64,000 nucleotides of DNA from an uncultured Flavobacterium sp. (lineage in GTDB: Bacteria; Bacteroidota; Bacteroidia; Flavobacteriales; Flavobacteriaceae), in assembly GCF_963422545.1 (NCBI RefSeq), contig NZ_OY730256.1, positions 102,383 through 166,382 of the forward strand, given 5' to 3'. The notes under the pieces were generated by a model that ran no database searches, had not been told where the DNA came from, and was given only the letters and a program-made list of their open reading frames with translations. The first letter of the stretch is position 1, and every line of letters begins with the position of its first letter. Of the stretch, positions 8,522-16,455 are shown one piece after another. Made by a program: the position numbers and the translations under genes.

Positions 8522-9733
8522 TTAATTCTTTTGATAAGGATATGTTTTATCCACATGTATTCTCAACCTTGGAACAGCTTTATAATCATCCTCTACAAAT
8601 TTTCTAGGATTTGTTATAGATTCAAGTTGATTAGGATCTGTTAGATCACCAGTTGGTCTTCTAGGAATTCCCCTAGGCTCCGTTTCGTCAGTATTTGGCG
8701 TTAATGGATCATCATCAATAGGACTCCAAGGATAATACCTACTTACCCCATAATTAAAAGGTTTTCCATCCTTTACCCCCATACCAACCTCTCCCGTCGG
8801 TTTTGTAATTTCAAATCTGGTAGTATACCCATCTCCATCATCATCAGTATCCAAAAAGTCAGGAATACCATCTCCATCGGTATCATCAGGATTAACTGGT
8901 GCATTAGGATACAAAGTAGTATTTCTATAATCACGAACATAACCGTCACCATTAATATCTTCATTAAAATCGAAGACACCATCAGGAGTTCCTACTATTG
9001 CATTATTAGAAATAGCATATTCATGATCTAATCTTTTAAAATCATATAATTTAAAACTAAAGATCAAAGGAGAATAAAGAGGAATTGTACTTGAAGAAGG
9101 TGGTGAGGCATAGTATCCTAATCCAGACGGAATAAACAATACTCCGGCTCCAAAGTTTTCATATTTATTAGTTCCATCACTATTAACAGTAGTAGTTCCG
9201 GTTTTAAATTGAGGAAAAATCTCACTCCAACCCATTACAGCATTATACAAGTCAATAACCGAATTTGGATATACAACCTGCTCAAAAAATGTCGTCGTTA
9301 CATGTGTTGGTACAGCATCTGTTTTCTCGACACGTGATAAATAATCTCCTCTATATGCCGCTACAACACCATCAGTATTCATTGGTGAAGTACCAACACC
9401 TTCTCTTAAAACCAAATAATACATTTTATACGTAAATCCATGTAAATCTATATCTCTTGTAAGCAACTTAGGAAACGAAGCGCTGTTTAAATAAGACATA
9501 ATAGAAGGCTGTGTAGATGGATCAGTTATTACCGAGATTGTAACATCCATATCGGCATTCACCGTTATATAATTTGTATTTAAATATTCTTCAATATCTG
9601 CGTTATCAACTTTATACTGCGTTGCATAATCTCTTAAAGGAACTATTACTGGATCATCATCACTTTTTTTAGAGCAAGAAACTAAAGAAATACCTGCAAG
9701 CAATAAAATAAAATAATATTTAAATTTATTCAT
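8522..9733 (-). CDS. FKBP-type peptidyl-prolyl isomerase lipoprotein with acidic Ca-binding repeats
   Basis: A protein of 403 aa. The signal peptide ends in a lipobox, LVSC, with Cys20, so it is a lipoprotein. The middle part (residues about 90-235) has GVGTSPMNTDGVVAAYRG and GWSEIFPQFKTG, then FGAGVLFIPSGLGYY, which is the FKBP isomerase core. The C-terminal third has thrombospondin-3-like acidic repeats (DDTDGDGIPDFLDTDDDGDGY) that probably bind calcium. It resembles the FKBP-type lipoproteins near gliding genes in Flavobacterium, but no other gliding gene is seen here. The start overlaps no other gene; the S4 gene is divergent. Confidence 0.8.
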   Translation of the reverse strand: MNKFKYYFILLLAGISLVSCSKKSDDDPVIVPLRDYATQYKVDNADIEEYLNTNYITVNADMDVTISVITDPSTQPSIMSYLNSASFPKLLTRDIDLHGFTYKMYYLVLREGVGTSPMNTDGVVAAYRGDYLSRVEKTDAVPTHVTTTFFEQVVYPNSVIDLYNAVMGWSEIFPQFKTGTTTVNSDGTNKYENFGAGVLFIPSGLGYYASPPSSSTIPLYSPLIFSFKLYDFKRLDHEYAISNNAIVGTPDGVFDFNEDINGDGYVRDYRNTTLYPNAPVNPDDTDGDGIPDFLDTDDDGDGYTTRFEITKPTGEVGMGVKDGKPFNYGVSRYYPWSPIDDDPLTPNTDETEPRGIPRRPTGDLTDPNQLESITNPRKFVEDDYKAVPRLRIHVDKTYPYQKN

Positions 9734-9812
9734 TATTGTTAATTTTTTAGGTGCGCAAGATACAATATTGATTTATTTTTGTAAAGAATTTAACTTCGAT
9801 TTTAGAAAAATT

Positions 9813-10202
9813 ATGAGAATAGACAAATACTTATGGTGCGTGCGCTATTACAAGACCAGAAACATGGTTACAGAAGCTTGCAAAAAAAACCATATCACTG
9901 TAAATGGGCAAGTTGCCAAGCCTTCTAAAGAAGTTTTTCCTACGGACAAAATTACTTTTAGAAAAGATCAGATCACTCAAATTATAACCGTACTCGATAT
10001 TCCGGAAAATCGTGTTGGAGCAAAACTTGTTGACATATATAGAAAAAACGAAACGCCTCCTGAAGCTTATGCCCATTTAGAGCTATTAAAACTATCTAAA
10101 GAACATTATCGCAAAAGCGGTACCGGAAGACCAACCAAAAAAGACAGAAGGGATATTGACGAATATGGCAATGAAATTTTTGACGAAGAAGAAACAGAAT
10201 AA
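9813..10202 (+). CDS. S4-domain RNA-binding protein (Hsp15-like)
   Basis: A protein of 129 aa from the ATG at 9813 (MRIDKYLWCVRYYKTRNM). The frame is open to 9768, but the extra residues do not look like an S4 start. The S4 fold covers residues 1-60 (RIDKYLW, ACKKNHITVNGQVAKPS). The tail is basic then acidic (GRPTKKDRRDIDEYGNEIFDEEETE). Relatives such as E. coli Hsp15 bind the stalled 50S subunit carrying peptidyl-tRNA. A TATTTTTG box at 9774-9781 could be its -7 element. Confidence 0.85.
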   Translation: MRIDKYLWCVRYYKTRNMVTEACKKNHITVNGQVAKPSKEVFPTDKITFRKDQITQIITVLDIPENRVGAKLVDIYRKNETPPEAYAHLELLKLSKEHYRKSGTGRPTKKDRRDIDEYGNEIFDEEETE

Positions 10203-10330
10203 AATTCCAAATTCCAAAACTTAGCGAACAATAAAACTTCAAAATCTAAAATCTAAACCCCAGCATTGGAATTTGGAATTTCAAAAATTGGAGTTTCTTT
10301 AAAATTTGTACTTTAGCAAAAAAATAAATT

Positions 10331-10831
10331 ATGAGCAAAAATATCATCTTAACCAATCAGGAAATCGAACACAAAATAAAACGTATTGCTTACCAAATTT
10401 ACGAAACGTTTGTAGATGAAGAGGAAATTGTGATTGCCGGAATTGCTTCTAACGGATCTGTTTTTGCCCAAAAAATTGCCGCAGCATTAAACAACATCTC
10501 TACACTTAAAGTATCTCTTTGTGAAGTTAAAGTTGACAAACAAAATCCGCAGTTACCAATACAAACTTCTTTAACAAAAGGAGAATACGAAAACAAAGGA
10601 TTGGTACTTGTTGATGATGTCTTAAATTCAGGCACAACTCTAATCTATGCTGTTCGTCATTTCTTAGACGTTCCGCTTAAGAAATTTAAAACAGCAGTGC
10701 TTGTAGACAGAAATCACAAAAAATACCCTGTAAAGGCTGATTTTAAAGGAATTTCACTATCAACATCTTTATTAGAGCATGTTCAGGTTGTTTTTGATGA
10801 AAATGGTGGAGATTACGCCTTTTTAAGCTAA
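10331..10831 (+). CDS. Type I phosphoribosyltransferase (PyrR/uracil PRTase-like)
   Basis: A protein of 166 aa. The PRPP-binding loop is LVLVDDVLNSGTTLIYAV (residues about 93-110). The N-terminal half has GIASNGSVFAQKIA. The pattern resembles PyrR and xanthine/uracil PRTases. Whether it makes nucleotides or regulates pyrimidine genes cannot be said. Its end overlaps the end of the convergent aroK gene by 9 nt. Confidence 0.8.
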   Translation: MSKNIILTNQEIEHKIKRIAYQIYETFVDEEEIVIAGIASNGSVFAQKIAAALNNISTLKVSLCEVKVDKQNPQLPIQTSLTKGEYENKGLVLVDDVLNSGTTLIYAVRHFLDVPLKKFKTAVLVDRNHKKYPVKADFKGISLSTSLLEHVQVVFDENGGDYAFLS

Positions 10832-11341
10832 AATCTCTAAAATATCCTCGACCGTTTCTTCGACTGTTTTATCATCAACCGAAACTTTATGTTGCGCTTG
10901 GTTGTAATAAAAACTTCTGTCGAACAAATGTTTTGCAATAAACTCTTTCATTTCTTCCTCATTCATATCAGCAATTAGCGGACGCTTGCTTTTGTTGTGC
11001 ACTAATCTATTATATAAAGTCTCTATAGATGCCTTTAAATATATAGAAGTAACATCTTCTCTTTTTAATAATTCGTGATTATTGGCATAACATGGCGTTC
11101 CACCACCTAAACCAATTATACTATTTTCTGAAGATTGAAGTAATTCTAGAAACATTTCGTGCTCTAATTTTCTAAAATAGATCTCTCCATGTTGTTCGAA
11201 AATCTCATTTATAGACAAATTTGTTCTTTTTTCGATGCATTTGTCTAAATCGAGAAACGGAATATTTGTAGATTTTGAAAGATTTTGAGCAATGGTTGAC
11301 TTTCCGCAACCCATATATCCTAATAATATAATCTTTTTCAT
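10823..11341 (-). CDS. aroK: Shikimate kinase
   Basis: A protein of 172 aa, normal length. It has the P-loop GYMGCGKST (residues 8-16), the shikimate-binding FLDLDKCIE, the FRKLEHE motif, GLGGGTPC (Gly-rich substrate loop) and the lid RPLIAD. It phosphorylates shikimate at O3 in the aromatic amino acid pathway. It converges on the PRTase gene with a 9-nt overlap of the 3' ends. Confidence 0.95.
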   Translation of the reverse strand: MKKIILLGYMGCGKSTIAQNLSKSTNIPFLDLDKCIEKRTNLSINEIFEQHGEIYFRKLEHEMFLELLQSSENSIIGLGGGTPCYANNHELLKREDVTSIYLKASIETLYNRLVHNKSKRPLIADMNEEEMKEFIAKHLFDRSFYYNQAQHKVSVDDKTVEETVEDILEILA

Positions 11342-11412
11342 TTTAATAAGAACCTATAAATTAAGGCGTTGTGAATTTTGATTAAAAAAAGACAAATTTA
11401 TAATAAAATAGC

Positions 11413-11444
11413 TTGCAAATATCAAAAATAACTCCTTATATTTG
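11413..11444 (+). promoter_or_regulatory. Promoter of tRNA array 1
   Basis: TTG at 11413 and TATATTTG at 11437-11444 with 21 nt between; the first tRNA begins 24 nt downstream. The same -7 box precedes the second array at 22990. Confidence 0.65.
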
Positions 11445-11468
11445 CACCCGCATTCAAGGAAAGAATAT

Positions 11469-11541
11469 GACTCGATAGCTCAGTTGGTAGAGCACATCAC
11501 TTTTAATGATGGGGTCCTGGGTTCGAGCCCCAGTCGGGTCA
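11469..11541 (+). tRNA. tRNA-Lys (anticodon TTT)
   Basis: 73 nt. The acceptor GACTCGA pairs with TCGGGTC (two G-T pairs), discriminator A. The anticodon arm CATCA-CTTTTAA-TGATG reads TTT. The CCA end is not encoded. Identical to the three other tRNA-Lys genes at 11582, 23024 and 23137. Confidence 0.97.
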
Positions 11542-11581
11542 CAAAATTTGTGATTTAACAAATACTTTCCTTGATAGCAAT

Positions 11582-11654
11582 GACTCGATAGCTCAGTTGG
11601 TAGAGCACATCACTTTTAATGATGGGGTCCTGGGTTCGAGCCCCAGTCGGGTCA
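11582..11654 (+). tRNA. tRNA-Lys (anticodon TTT), second copy
   Basis: Identical to 11469-11541, 40 nt downstream of it. Confidence 0.97.
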
Positions 11655-11655
11655 C

Positions 11656-11689
11656 AAAAGGTTGTTCGTTACGCGAATGACCTTTTTTT
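11656..11689 (+). terminator. Hairpin between tRNA-Lys and tRNA-Leu
   Basis: AAAGGTtgTTCG-loop-CGAAtgACCTTT followed by T7; could partly terminate the tRNA-Lys transcript or act as a processing site. Confidence 0.6.
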
Positions 11690-11695
11690 ATTTTG

Positions 11696-11778
11696 GGCCA
11701 CGTGGAGAAACGGTAGACTTGCCATCTTGAGGGGGTGGTGCTCGTAAGGGCGTGTGGGTTCAAATCCCACCGTGGTCA
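11696..11778 (+). tRNA. tRNA-Leu (anticodon GAG)
   Basis: 83 nt with a long variable arm, as expected for a class II tRNA. The acceptor GGCCACG pairs with CGTGGTC. The anticodon arm CCATC-TTGAGGG-GGTGG reads GAG. The T arm is GTGGG-TTCAAAT-CCCAC. Confidence 0.93.
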
Positions 11779-11788
11779 CAACAAAATT

Positions 11789-11823
11789 AAAAAGCCTGAG
11801 AATCTAGATTCTTAGGCTTTTTG
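11789..11823 (+). terminator. Terminator of tRNA array 1
   Basis: AAGCCTGAGAATctaGATTCTTAGGCTT followed by T run, 11 nt after tRNA-Leu. Confidence 0.85.
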
Positions 11824-12052
11824 TTTATGATTTGAAAATTTTTTTTTACATTTTTTTAGTTTAAAAATCCCCGTATTTATGGGTAACTTGGATTCGAATC
11901 CTATCATGGATCTTCAATTTTTGAATCAAACTTTTACTACAATAGATTAAAGTTAATATAATTCCTAACTTAGTTTCCAACTTTTGTTTACACTTCCAAT
12001 GTTAGCAGACATTGTAAACATACACGTTAGTAAAAGAAAAACCATTTGACTT

Positions 12053-12499
12053 ATGAAAATACTCAACTATTTTAAAAAAAGTGAAGCTACAACAGAAAAA
12101 AAGACTTCGATGAACGAAGAGAAAGAAATTAACTTGTTTGAAAATGACATTCATAGCGAAAACTTTCTACAAAAAGTGAGAGAACTCAAAAATATAAATA
12201 AGAAATATCAAAAAGAATTTAATCTTCTTCATTTTGCTTGTCAATACAATAACATCCAATTAGCAAAAGAATTACTTGAAAGACAAATAAATATTGAAGA
12301 AAAGAATATTTATGGAAACACTCCGCTGTGGATAGCAGTTTTTAATTCAAACGGCAACTATGAAATAGTTGAACTTCTTTTATCATACAATGCAAATCCG
12401 AACTCGGTAAATAATGTTAACAATACTCCATTAAAATTCGCAATAACAATAGACGATAAGATACTTATTCAAAAACTTATGGAAACAACAACAAATTGA
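12053..12499 (+). CDS. Small ankyrin-repeat protein
   Basis: A protein of 148 aa without a signal peptide. Residues about 60-145 hold ankyrin repeats (NLLHFACQYNNIQLAKELLER, then NIYGNTPLWIAVFNSNG and VNNTPLKFAITI). The first 45 residues are charged and have no recognised domain. Ankyrin repeats bind proteins; the partner is unknown. The gene sits between tRNA array 1 and the island repeat at 12588, with no same-strand neighbour nearby, so it looks like an accessory gene at a tRNA hot spot. Confidence 0.7.
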   Translation: MKILNYFKKSEATTEKKTSMNEEKEINLFENDIHSENFLQKVRELKNINKKYQKEFNLLHFACQYNNIQLAKELLERQINIEEKNIYGNTPLWIAVFNSNGNYEIVELLLSYNANPNSVNNVNNTPLKFAITIDDKILIQKLMETTTN

Positions 12500-12587
12500 C
12501 AACTCCAGTTTCACATTACTTAGATTGAATTTACAAAATTATCAAATCTTCCAATAACAGGTTCGGATTCTGCACCATCAAGATCAC

Positions 12588-12702
12588 TAAAAAAGGTAAA
12601 ACACATCTTGTGTGCTTTACCTTTTTTGTTTCTAAACTTAATTTCCGCTTATTAATTCTACATTAAGCTTAACTTAAAAAAAAGTATTGATAGATCAAAA
12701 AT
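12588..12702 (+). repeat. Island flank repeat, left copy
   Basis: Matches 22868-22983 in the same orientation with few differences. It includes a GGTAAAACACA / TGTGTGCTTTACC terminator hairpin, the phrase TTTCTAAACTTAATTTCCG and TTAACTTAAAAAAAAGTATTGAT. In the right copy this leads into the tRNA promoter; here the homology breaks after ATCAAAAATA. Just upstream, GGTTCGGATTC near 12560 resembles a tRNA T-loop, as does GGTTCGAATTT at the matching place before the right copy. Confidence 0.85.
12591..12627 (+). terminator. Terminator hairpin in the left island repeat
   Basis: AAAGGTAAAACACA-tct-TGTGTGCTTTACCTTT followed by T run; probably ends transcription coming from the ankyrin side, before the ribA cluster. 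Confidence 0.75.
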
Positions 12703-12846
12703 ATATCTTTCAATTTGGGATTCTGCAAAAGTATTTTTTTTTAATTTAGGTAGGGTAAAAGCAAAACAAATTGTTTTATTGAGTTACATACTTTCGTTAT
12801 ATAAACCTTTTTGGTTTATTTTAAATAAAAAATTAATCGTTGGCTT

Positions 12847-13446
12847 ATGACTTTAAAGAATCAAGTTGAGACGCAGCTGCCTACTGATTGGGGAATTTTT
12901 AAGATTATGGCGTATTCTGAGGATGCAGATGATTGGATGCCGCATATTGTTTTAGTACATGAAAAGACTGATTTTAAAAAACCGGTTGCAGTTCGTTTAC
13001 ACTCGGAATGTTTAACGGGAGATATTTTTCATTCTTTAAAATGTGAATGTGGTAAACAGCTGCATGTTGCTATGGATTATTTTAGCAGCAATGGTGGTAT
13101 TTTAATTTATTTGCGTCACGAAGGTCGTAATATTGGAATTATTAATAAGCTTAAAGCATATAAACTTCAGGAGGAAGGTAAGGATACAGTAGAAGCTAAT
13201 CTGGCACTTGGATTATCAGCTGATGGACGCGCCTTTGATGAAGCCATAGCTATTTTGGAAGATTTGGATGTTAAATCTATTGTGCTTTTGACAAATAATC
13301 CTGAAAAAATGAAGGCTTTCAAGGATTCCAATGTGGTATTAGTAGATTGCATTCCCATTGAGATTGAATCAACAAAAGAAAGTGAAGGTTACCTGCGTAC
13401 AAAAAAAGATTTTTTTAAACATTTTCTGAATTTAGATCCTGTTTAA
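12847..13446 (+). CDS. ribA: GTP cyclohydrolase II, monofunctional
   Basis: A protein of 199 aa, the length of E. coli RibA and without the RibB half usual in Bacteroidota RibBA fusions. The zinc cysteines are in SECLTGDIFHSLKCECG; RHEGRNIGI, DTVEANLALG and LLTNNPEK match the GTP-binding core. It should open GTP to 2,5-diamino-6-ribosylamino-4(3H)-pyrimidinone 5'-phosphate plus formate and pyrophosphate. It is the first gene of the 10-gene-plus run to 22608, 34 nt before the CDP-alcohol transferase. The cluster has no ribE, ribH or deaminase, so riboflavin is probably not the product. Confidence 0.88.
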   Translation: MTLKNQVETQLPTDWGIFKIMAYSEDADDWMPHIVLVHEKTDFKKPVAVRLHSECLTGDIFHSLKCECGKQLHVAMDYFSSNGGILIYLRHEGRNIGIINKLKAYKLQEEGKDTVEANLALGLSADGRAFDEAIAILEDLDVKSIVLLTNNPEKMKAFKDSNVVLVDCIPIEIESTKESEGYLRTKKDFFKHFLNLDPV

Positions 13447-13480
13447 TAATAGCATTTTGAGTGTATATGTATTTGATTTT

Positions 13481-14155
13481 ATGAAAAGAAAAGAATTTAC
13501 GGTCGATTGGTTATTTTATCACTCGGTTTTTATTTTGATCGGGTTGTTTATTGATTTGGTCAATAGAAGCGTATTTTTTTGTCCTATTGCAGGCGCTTTT
13601 GTTTTTTTGATCTTTCTGATTAAAAATTGGTCCGGATTTACAGAAAAGAAATACTGGGGCGGTGTACCAAATGTGGTAACATTATTTCGGCTGATGCTGC
13701 TTTTTACGGCACCATTTATCATGAATGATCGTTTCAATATAGCTGTTTTGGGTACCGCATTTGTAATGTTGGATGGTGTTGATGGTTTTTTGGCAAGACG
13801 ACTTGATCAGATTACGCATTTTGGAGGAATGCTTGATATGGAAGCTGATGCTTTTTTCTGTTTGATGTTTTCGTTGTTGATCGGATCTGAATATCCGGAA
13901 ATGCAATGGGTTTTGATTGCGGGATGTATGCGGTATTTTTATAAAATTATTACGACGGTATGGAATAGAAAAGCTTTTGCAGAGACAAAACAGAAGTATG
14001 CTCGTTTTTTTGCAGGTTGTTATTTTGTTAGTTTGGTGCTATTTTTTTATGTTGATTTTTCATTTGGAAAATATATTGTAGCGATTGGTAATGGGCTCGT
14101 TCTGTTTTCATTTTTGATTTCGTTTTTCCATTTTTTCAAAAAAGGAAACGCATGA
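13481..14155 (+). CDS. CDP-alcohol phosphatidyltransferase family membrane enzyme
   Basis: A protein of 224 aa from the ATG at 13481. A TTG at 13457 would add eight residues. The complete family motif is present: D-G-V-D-G-F-L-A-R, then G and two Asp (LDGVDGFLARRLDQ followed by GGMLDMEAD, residues about 98-123). About six membrane helices surround it. The family joins a CDP-activated alcohol to a second alcohol or alcohol phosphate with release of CMP, as in phosphatidylglycerophosphate synthesis. It overlaps the glycosyltransferase gene by 4 nt. In this cluster a ribityl-phosphate head group is one possible acceptor, which is inference only. Confidence 0.85.
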   Translation: MKRKEFTVDWLFYHSVFILIGLFIDLVNRSVFFCPIAGAFVFLIFLIKNWSGFTEKKYWGGVPNVVTLFRLMLLFTAPFIMNDRFNIAVLGTAFVMLDGVDGFLARRLDQITHFGGMLDMEADAFFCLMFSLLIGSEYPEMQWVLIAGCMRYFYKIITTVWNRKAFAETKQKYARFFAGCYFVSLVLFFYVDFSFGKYIVAIGNGLVLFSFLISFFHFFKKGNA

Positions 14156-15126
14156 TTATTATTTTAACATCTGACATTTGTAAAAAAATTAGCGGCGGAA
14201 CGATTTACAATACGAAGCTTTTTGAATTTTTAATAGCAAAAGGCCACAGGACAGCAGTTGATGTTGTACCAGATATTAATGGATATGATTTTAGAGATGA
14301 TGTATCCTATATAATTGATGGTATTTTGATTGATGAAAAACTGAATGTAACCAGGTTGAGGGGTTTTAAGATTTGTTTTTTGATCCATCTTTGGCCATCC
14401 GTAAATGGTTTGCATATTAATAATAGGCTAATTAAGGCTGAGAAGCTGATTTGTGAGTCGTTTATGATTTTTGTTACGGGAATGGTTTCATTAGATTATA
14501 TGAATAATGTTATACAGCCTGCAGCCAAAACCTGCTATTTAATAGAACCCGGTATTGATAGTGGTTGGAAGACGAAAGACAGCTTTAATGAGAAACCGCA
14601 GAAAATAATTTATTTGGGTAATTTCATTGAAGGCAAGGGACATACTAAACTTTTGGAGATTGTTAAAAAGTTGAGACATTTAGATTTCAAAGTAGATTGT
14701 TTCGGCGAAATACTTTCAAAACCTTATTTTTCAGAGCTTGTAAGTGAAGTTGAACGTTGTGAATTAGAGAATATTACTTTTAATGATGCTGTACCGCACG
14801 AGCATATAAATAAATTGCTTTTAGAATATGATCTGATGCTGCATTTTTCGGATTATGAAAGTTATGGTATGGGGATTATGGAAGCACTTTGTGCGCATTT
14901 GCCTTGTATAATTACACCCACGGGTAATTTTAAAAAATATCAATCTGTTGGCATTCAGGGTATTTTGAATTCGTTTAACGTGAGTGAAATGACAGGTGCT
15001 GTAAAAGATGTTCTAAATTCTCCTGCTATGTATTTACAGTTGGTACAATCTGTAAAAAAAGGGTTAAATATGCAAAGTTGGGAGACTAACTTTGAATTGC
15101 TTTTAAGTAAAACAGAAGAGTTATGA
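14152..15126 (+). CDS. Glycosyltransferase, GT-B fold (GT4-like)
   Basis: A protein of 324 aa. The C-terminal half has IIYLGNFIEGKGHTKLLEIV (nucleotide-sugar domain start), ITFNDAVPHEHINKLL, then DLMLHFSDYESYGMGIMEALCAHLPCI, which contains the family E-x7-E signature. The N-terminal half is the acceptor domain. It is soluble or peripheral and overlaps both neighbours by 4 nt. In the cluster it probably adds a sugar to the head group or lipid. Donor and acceptor are unknown. Confidence 0.85.
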   Translation: MIIILTSDICKKISGGTIYNTKLFEFLIAKGHRTAVDVVPDINGYDFRDDVSYIIDGILIDEKLNVTRLRGFKICFLIHLWPSVNGLHINNRLIKAEKLICESFMIFVTGMVSLDYMNNVIQPAAKTCYLIEPGIDSGWKTKDSFNEKPQKIIYLGNFIEGKGHTKLLEIVKKLRHLDFKVDCFGEILSKPYFSELVSEVERCELENITFNDAVPHEHINKLLLEYDLMLHFSDYESYGMGIMEALCAHLPCIITPTGNFKKYQSVGIQGILNSFNVSEMTGAVKDVLNSPAMYLQLVQSVKKGLNMQSWETNFELLLSKTEEL

Positions 15127-15749
15127 TAATTTTTGCATTTGTGTTTGGGTATCTTAGTTTACTTATTGAATTGATATTTTTTCATGTGCCAAGTGTAGCA
15201 AATACACAGAATTTTTTCAAAAAAAACAATAATTATGCGATTGATGAAAGTGAATATATTGCTAAAATCTATAAATGGCCGATGTGGAAAAAAATTATGA
15301 TTTTGGCAGTGCCATTCTTTTTTATAAATGTTTATTTTTTACTGCCCTTTTTATATTTTTTTCCGAATCTTCATGAAAGCAAATGGCTGGTTTTTGAAAC
15401 CAATACTTGGTTAATTTTTATCGGAACACTTTGTGTGATTACAGGCAGATTAATAACATTTGGCTCTATGTTATATATGCGAAAAGAAAATAAACAAATA
15501 CAAAATAGTTTTAAACTGCATGTAAAAGGTATTTTTAATTATTCCCGAAATCCGGGATTAGATGGTATGTTTTTGTTTTTTACCGGATTTGGCATTTTGT
15601 TTCCAAGTTTTTTAATTTGGGGAGGATTGATATTATATTTCTTTTATATGCGATTTAGAGTGAAAATTGAAGAGGAATTTCTGAAAAAATTATTCAAGGA
15701 AGAATATTTGGATTATATTATTAAAACGAAGCGTTTTTTATTATTTTAA
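15123..15749 (+). CDS. ICMT/PEMT-like integral membrane methyltransferase
   Basis: A protein of 208 aa with about five membrane helices. The C-terminal part has KGIFNYSRNPGLDGMFLFF and FRVKIEEEFLKKLFKEEYLDYI, the S-adenosylmethionine-binding pattern of isoprenylcysteine carboxyl methyltransferase and phospholipid methyltransferase relatives (RNP, then EE-x-L-x3-F-x-x-Y). Substrates of such enzymes are lipid-embedded. It starts 4 nt inside the glycosyltransferase gene and ends directly at the next ATG (TAAATG), so translation is probably coupled. Confidence 0.75.
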   Translation: MIIFAFVFGYLSLLIELIFFHVPSVANTQNFFKKNNNYAIDESEYIAKIYKWPMWKKIMILAVPFFFINVYFLLPFLYFFPNLHESKWLVFETNTWLIFIGTLCVITGRLITFGSMLYMRKENKQIQNSFKLHVKGIFNYSRNPGLDGMFLFFTGFGILFPSFLIWGGLILYFFYMRFRVKIEEEFLKKLFKEEYLDYIIKTKRFLLF

Positions 15750-16454
15750 ATGGAAAAAATGATTGATAATCAGCAGCAAACGATTAAAACTTGGTTTGAT
15801 AAAACGTATTTGACAAGAGGTGAAATGTATCTTCGGCCGAAAGAGGCGTATTATATTTTTGCTGAACTGCTTCGAATTAAACCTGATGCAAAATTGCTAG
15901 ATGTTGCTTGCGGATTGGGCAGAATGCTAGAAATAGGGTTAGATTATAAAGCGGAATGCAGCGGTATTGATATTTCTAGTGTGGCTGTAGAAAAAGCAAA
16001 ATTGAAACTGCCAGAAGCTGTAATTATAGAAGCTAATGCCGAAGCGCTGCCTTTTGATGATAAAATGTTTGATTTTGTTACCTGTCTGGGATCTTTAGAA
16101 CGGATGCTTGATAAAGATAAAGTGCTGCAAGATATTAAAAGAGTTACAACTGCTGATTCCAGAATTTGCTTCATGGTAAGGAATTCTAATTCCTGGCGCT
16201 GGTTGTTTACTAAAAAACTTTTTTTTGCAGTTAATAAAAAAGGACATCAGGACGCAAAAAATTATCAGCAATGGAAAACTTTATTTGAGCAGCAGGAGCT
16301 TGAAGTTATAAGTTGTATTCCGGATCAATGGCCAATAATGCGCATATTACAGATTTTGACTTTTGGTAAATTTAATGGTTACAAAAACAAACAAAACAGT
16401 TTTACACCATTACAATATGCTAATGAATTTATTTTCATCTTGAAGAAGAATTAA
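15750..16454 (+). CDS. Class I SAM-dependent methyltransferase
   Basis: A protein of 234 aa. Motif I is LLDVACGLGRMLEIG (residues about 50-64), followed by CSGIDISSVAVEKAK and ANAEALPFDDKMFDFVTCLGSLE, the pattern of Methyltransf_11 enzymes. Its ATG abuts the stop of the upstream gene. It is soluble. One of three methyltransferases in the cluster; the target could be the ring, the sugar or the lipid. Confidence 0.85.
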   Translation: MEKMIDNQQQTIKTWFDKTYLTRGEMYLRPKEAYYIFAELLRIKPDAKLLDVACGLGRMLEIGLDYKAECSGIDISSVAVEKAKLKLPEAVIIEANAEALPFDDKMFDFVTCLGSLERMLDKDKVLQDIKRVTTADSRICFMVRNSNSWRWLFTKKLFFAVNKKGHQDAKNYQQWKTLFEQQELEVISCIPDQWPIMRILQILTFGKFNGYKNKQNSFTPLQYANEFIFILKKN

Positions 16455-16455
16455 C

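Noticed and set aside
11889..11905. GGATTCGAATCC near 11890 as a tRNA remnant
   Set aside because: Only the T-loop-like palindrome is present; no acceptor or anticodon arm can be built.
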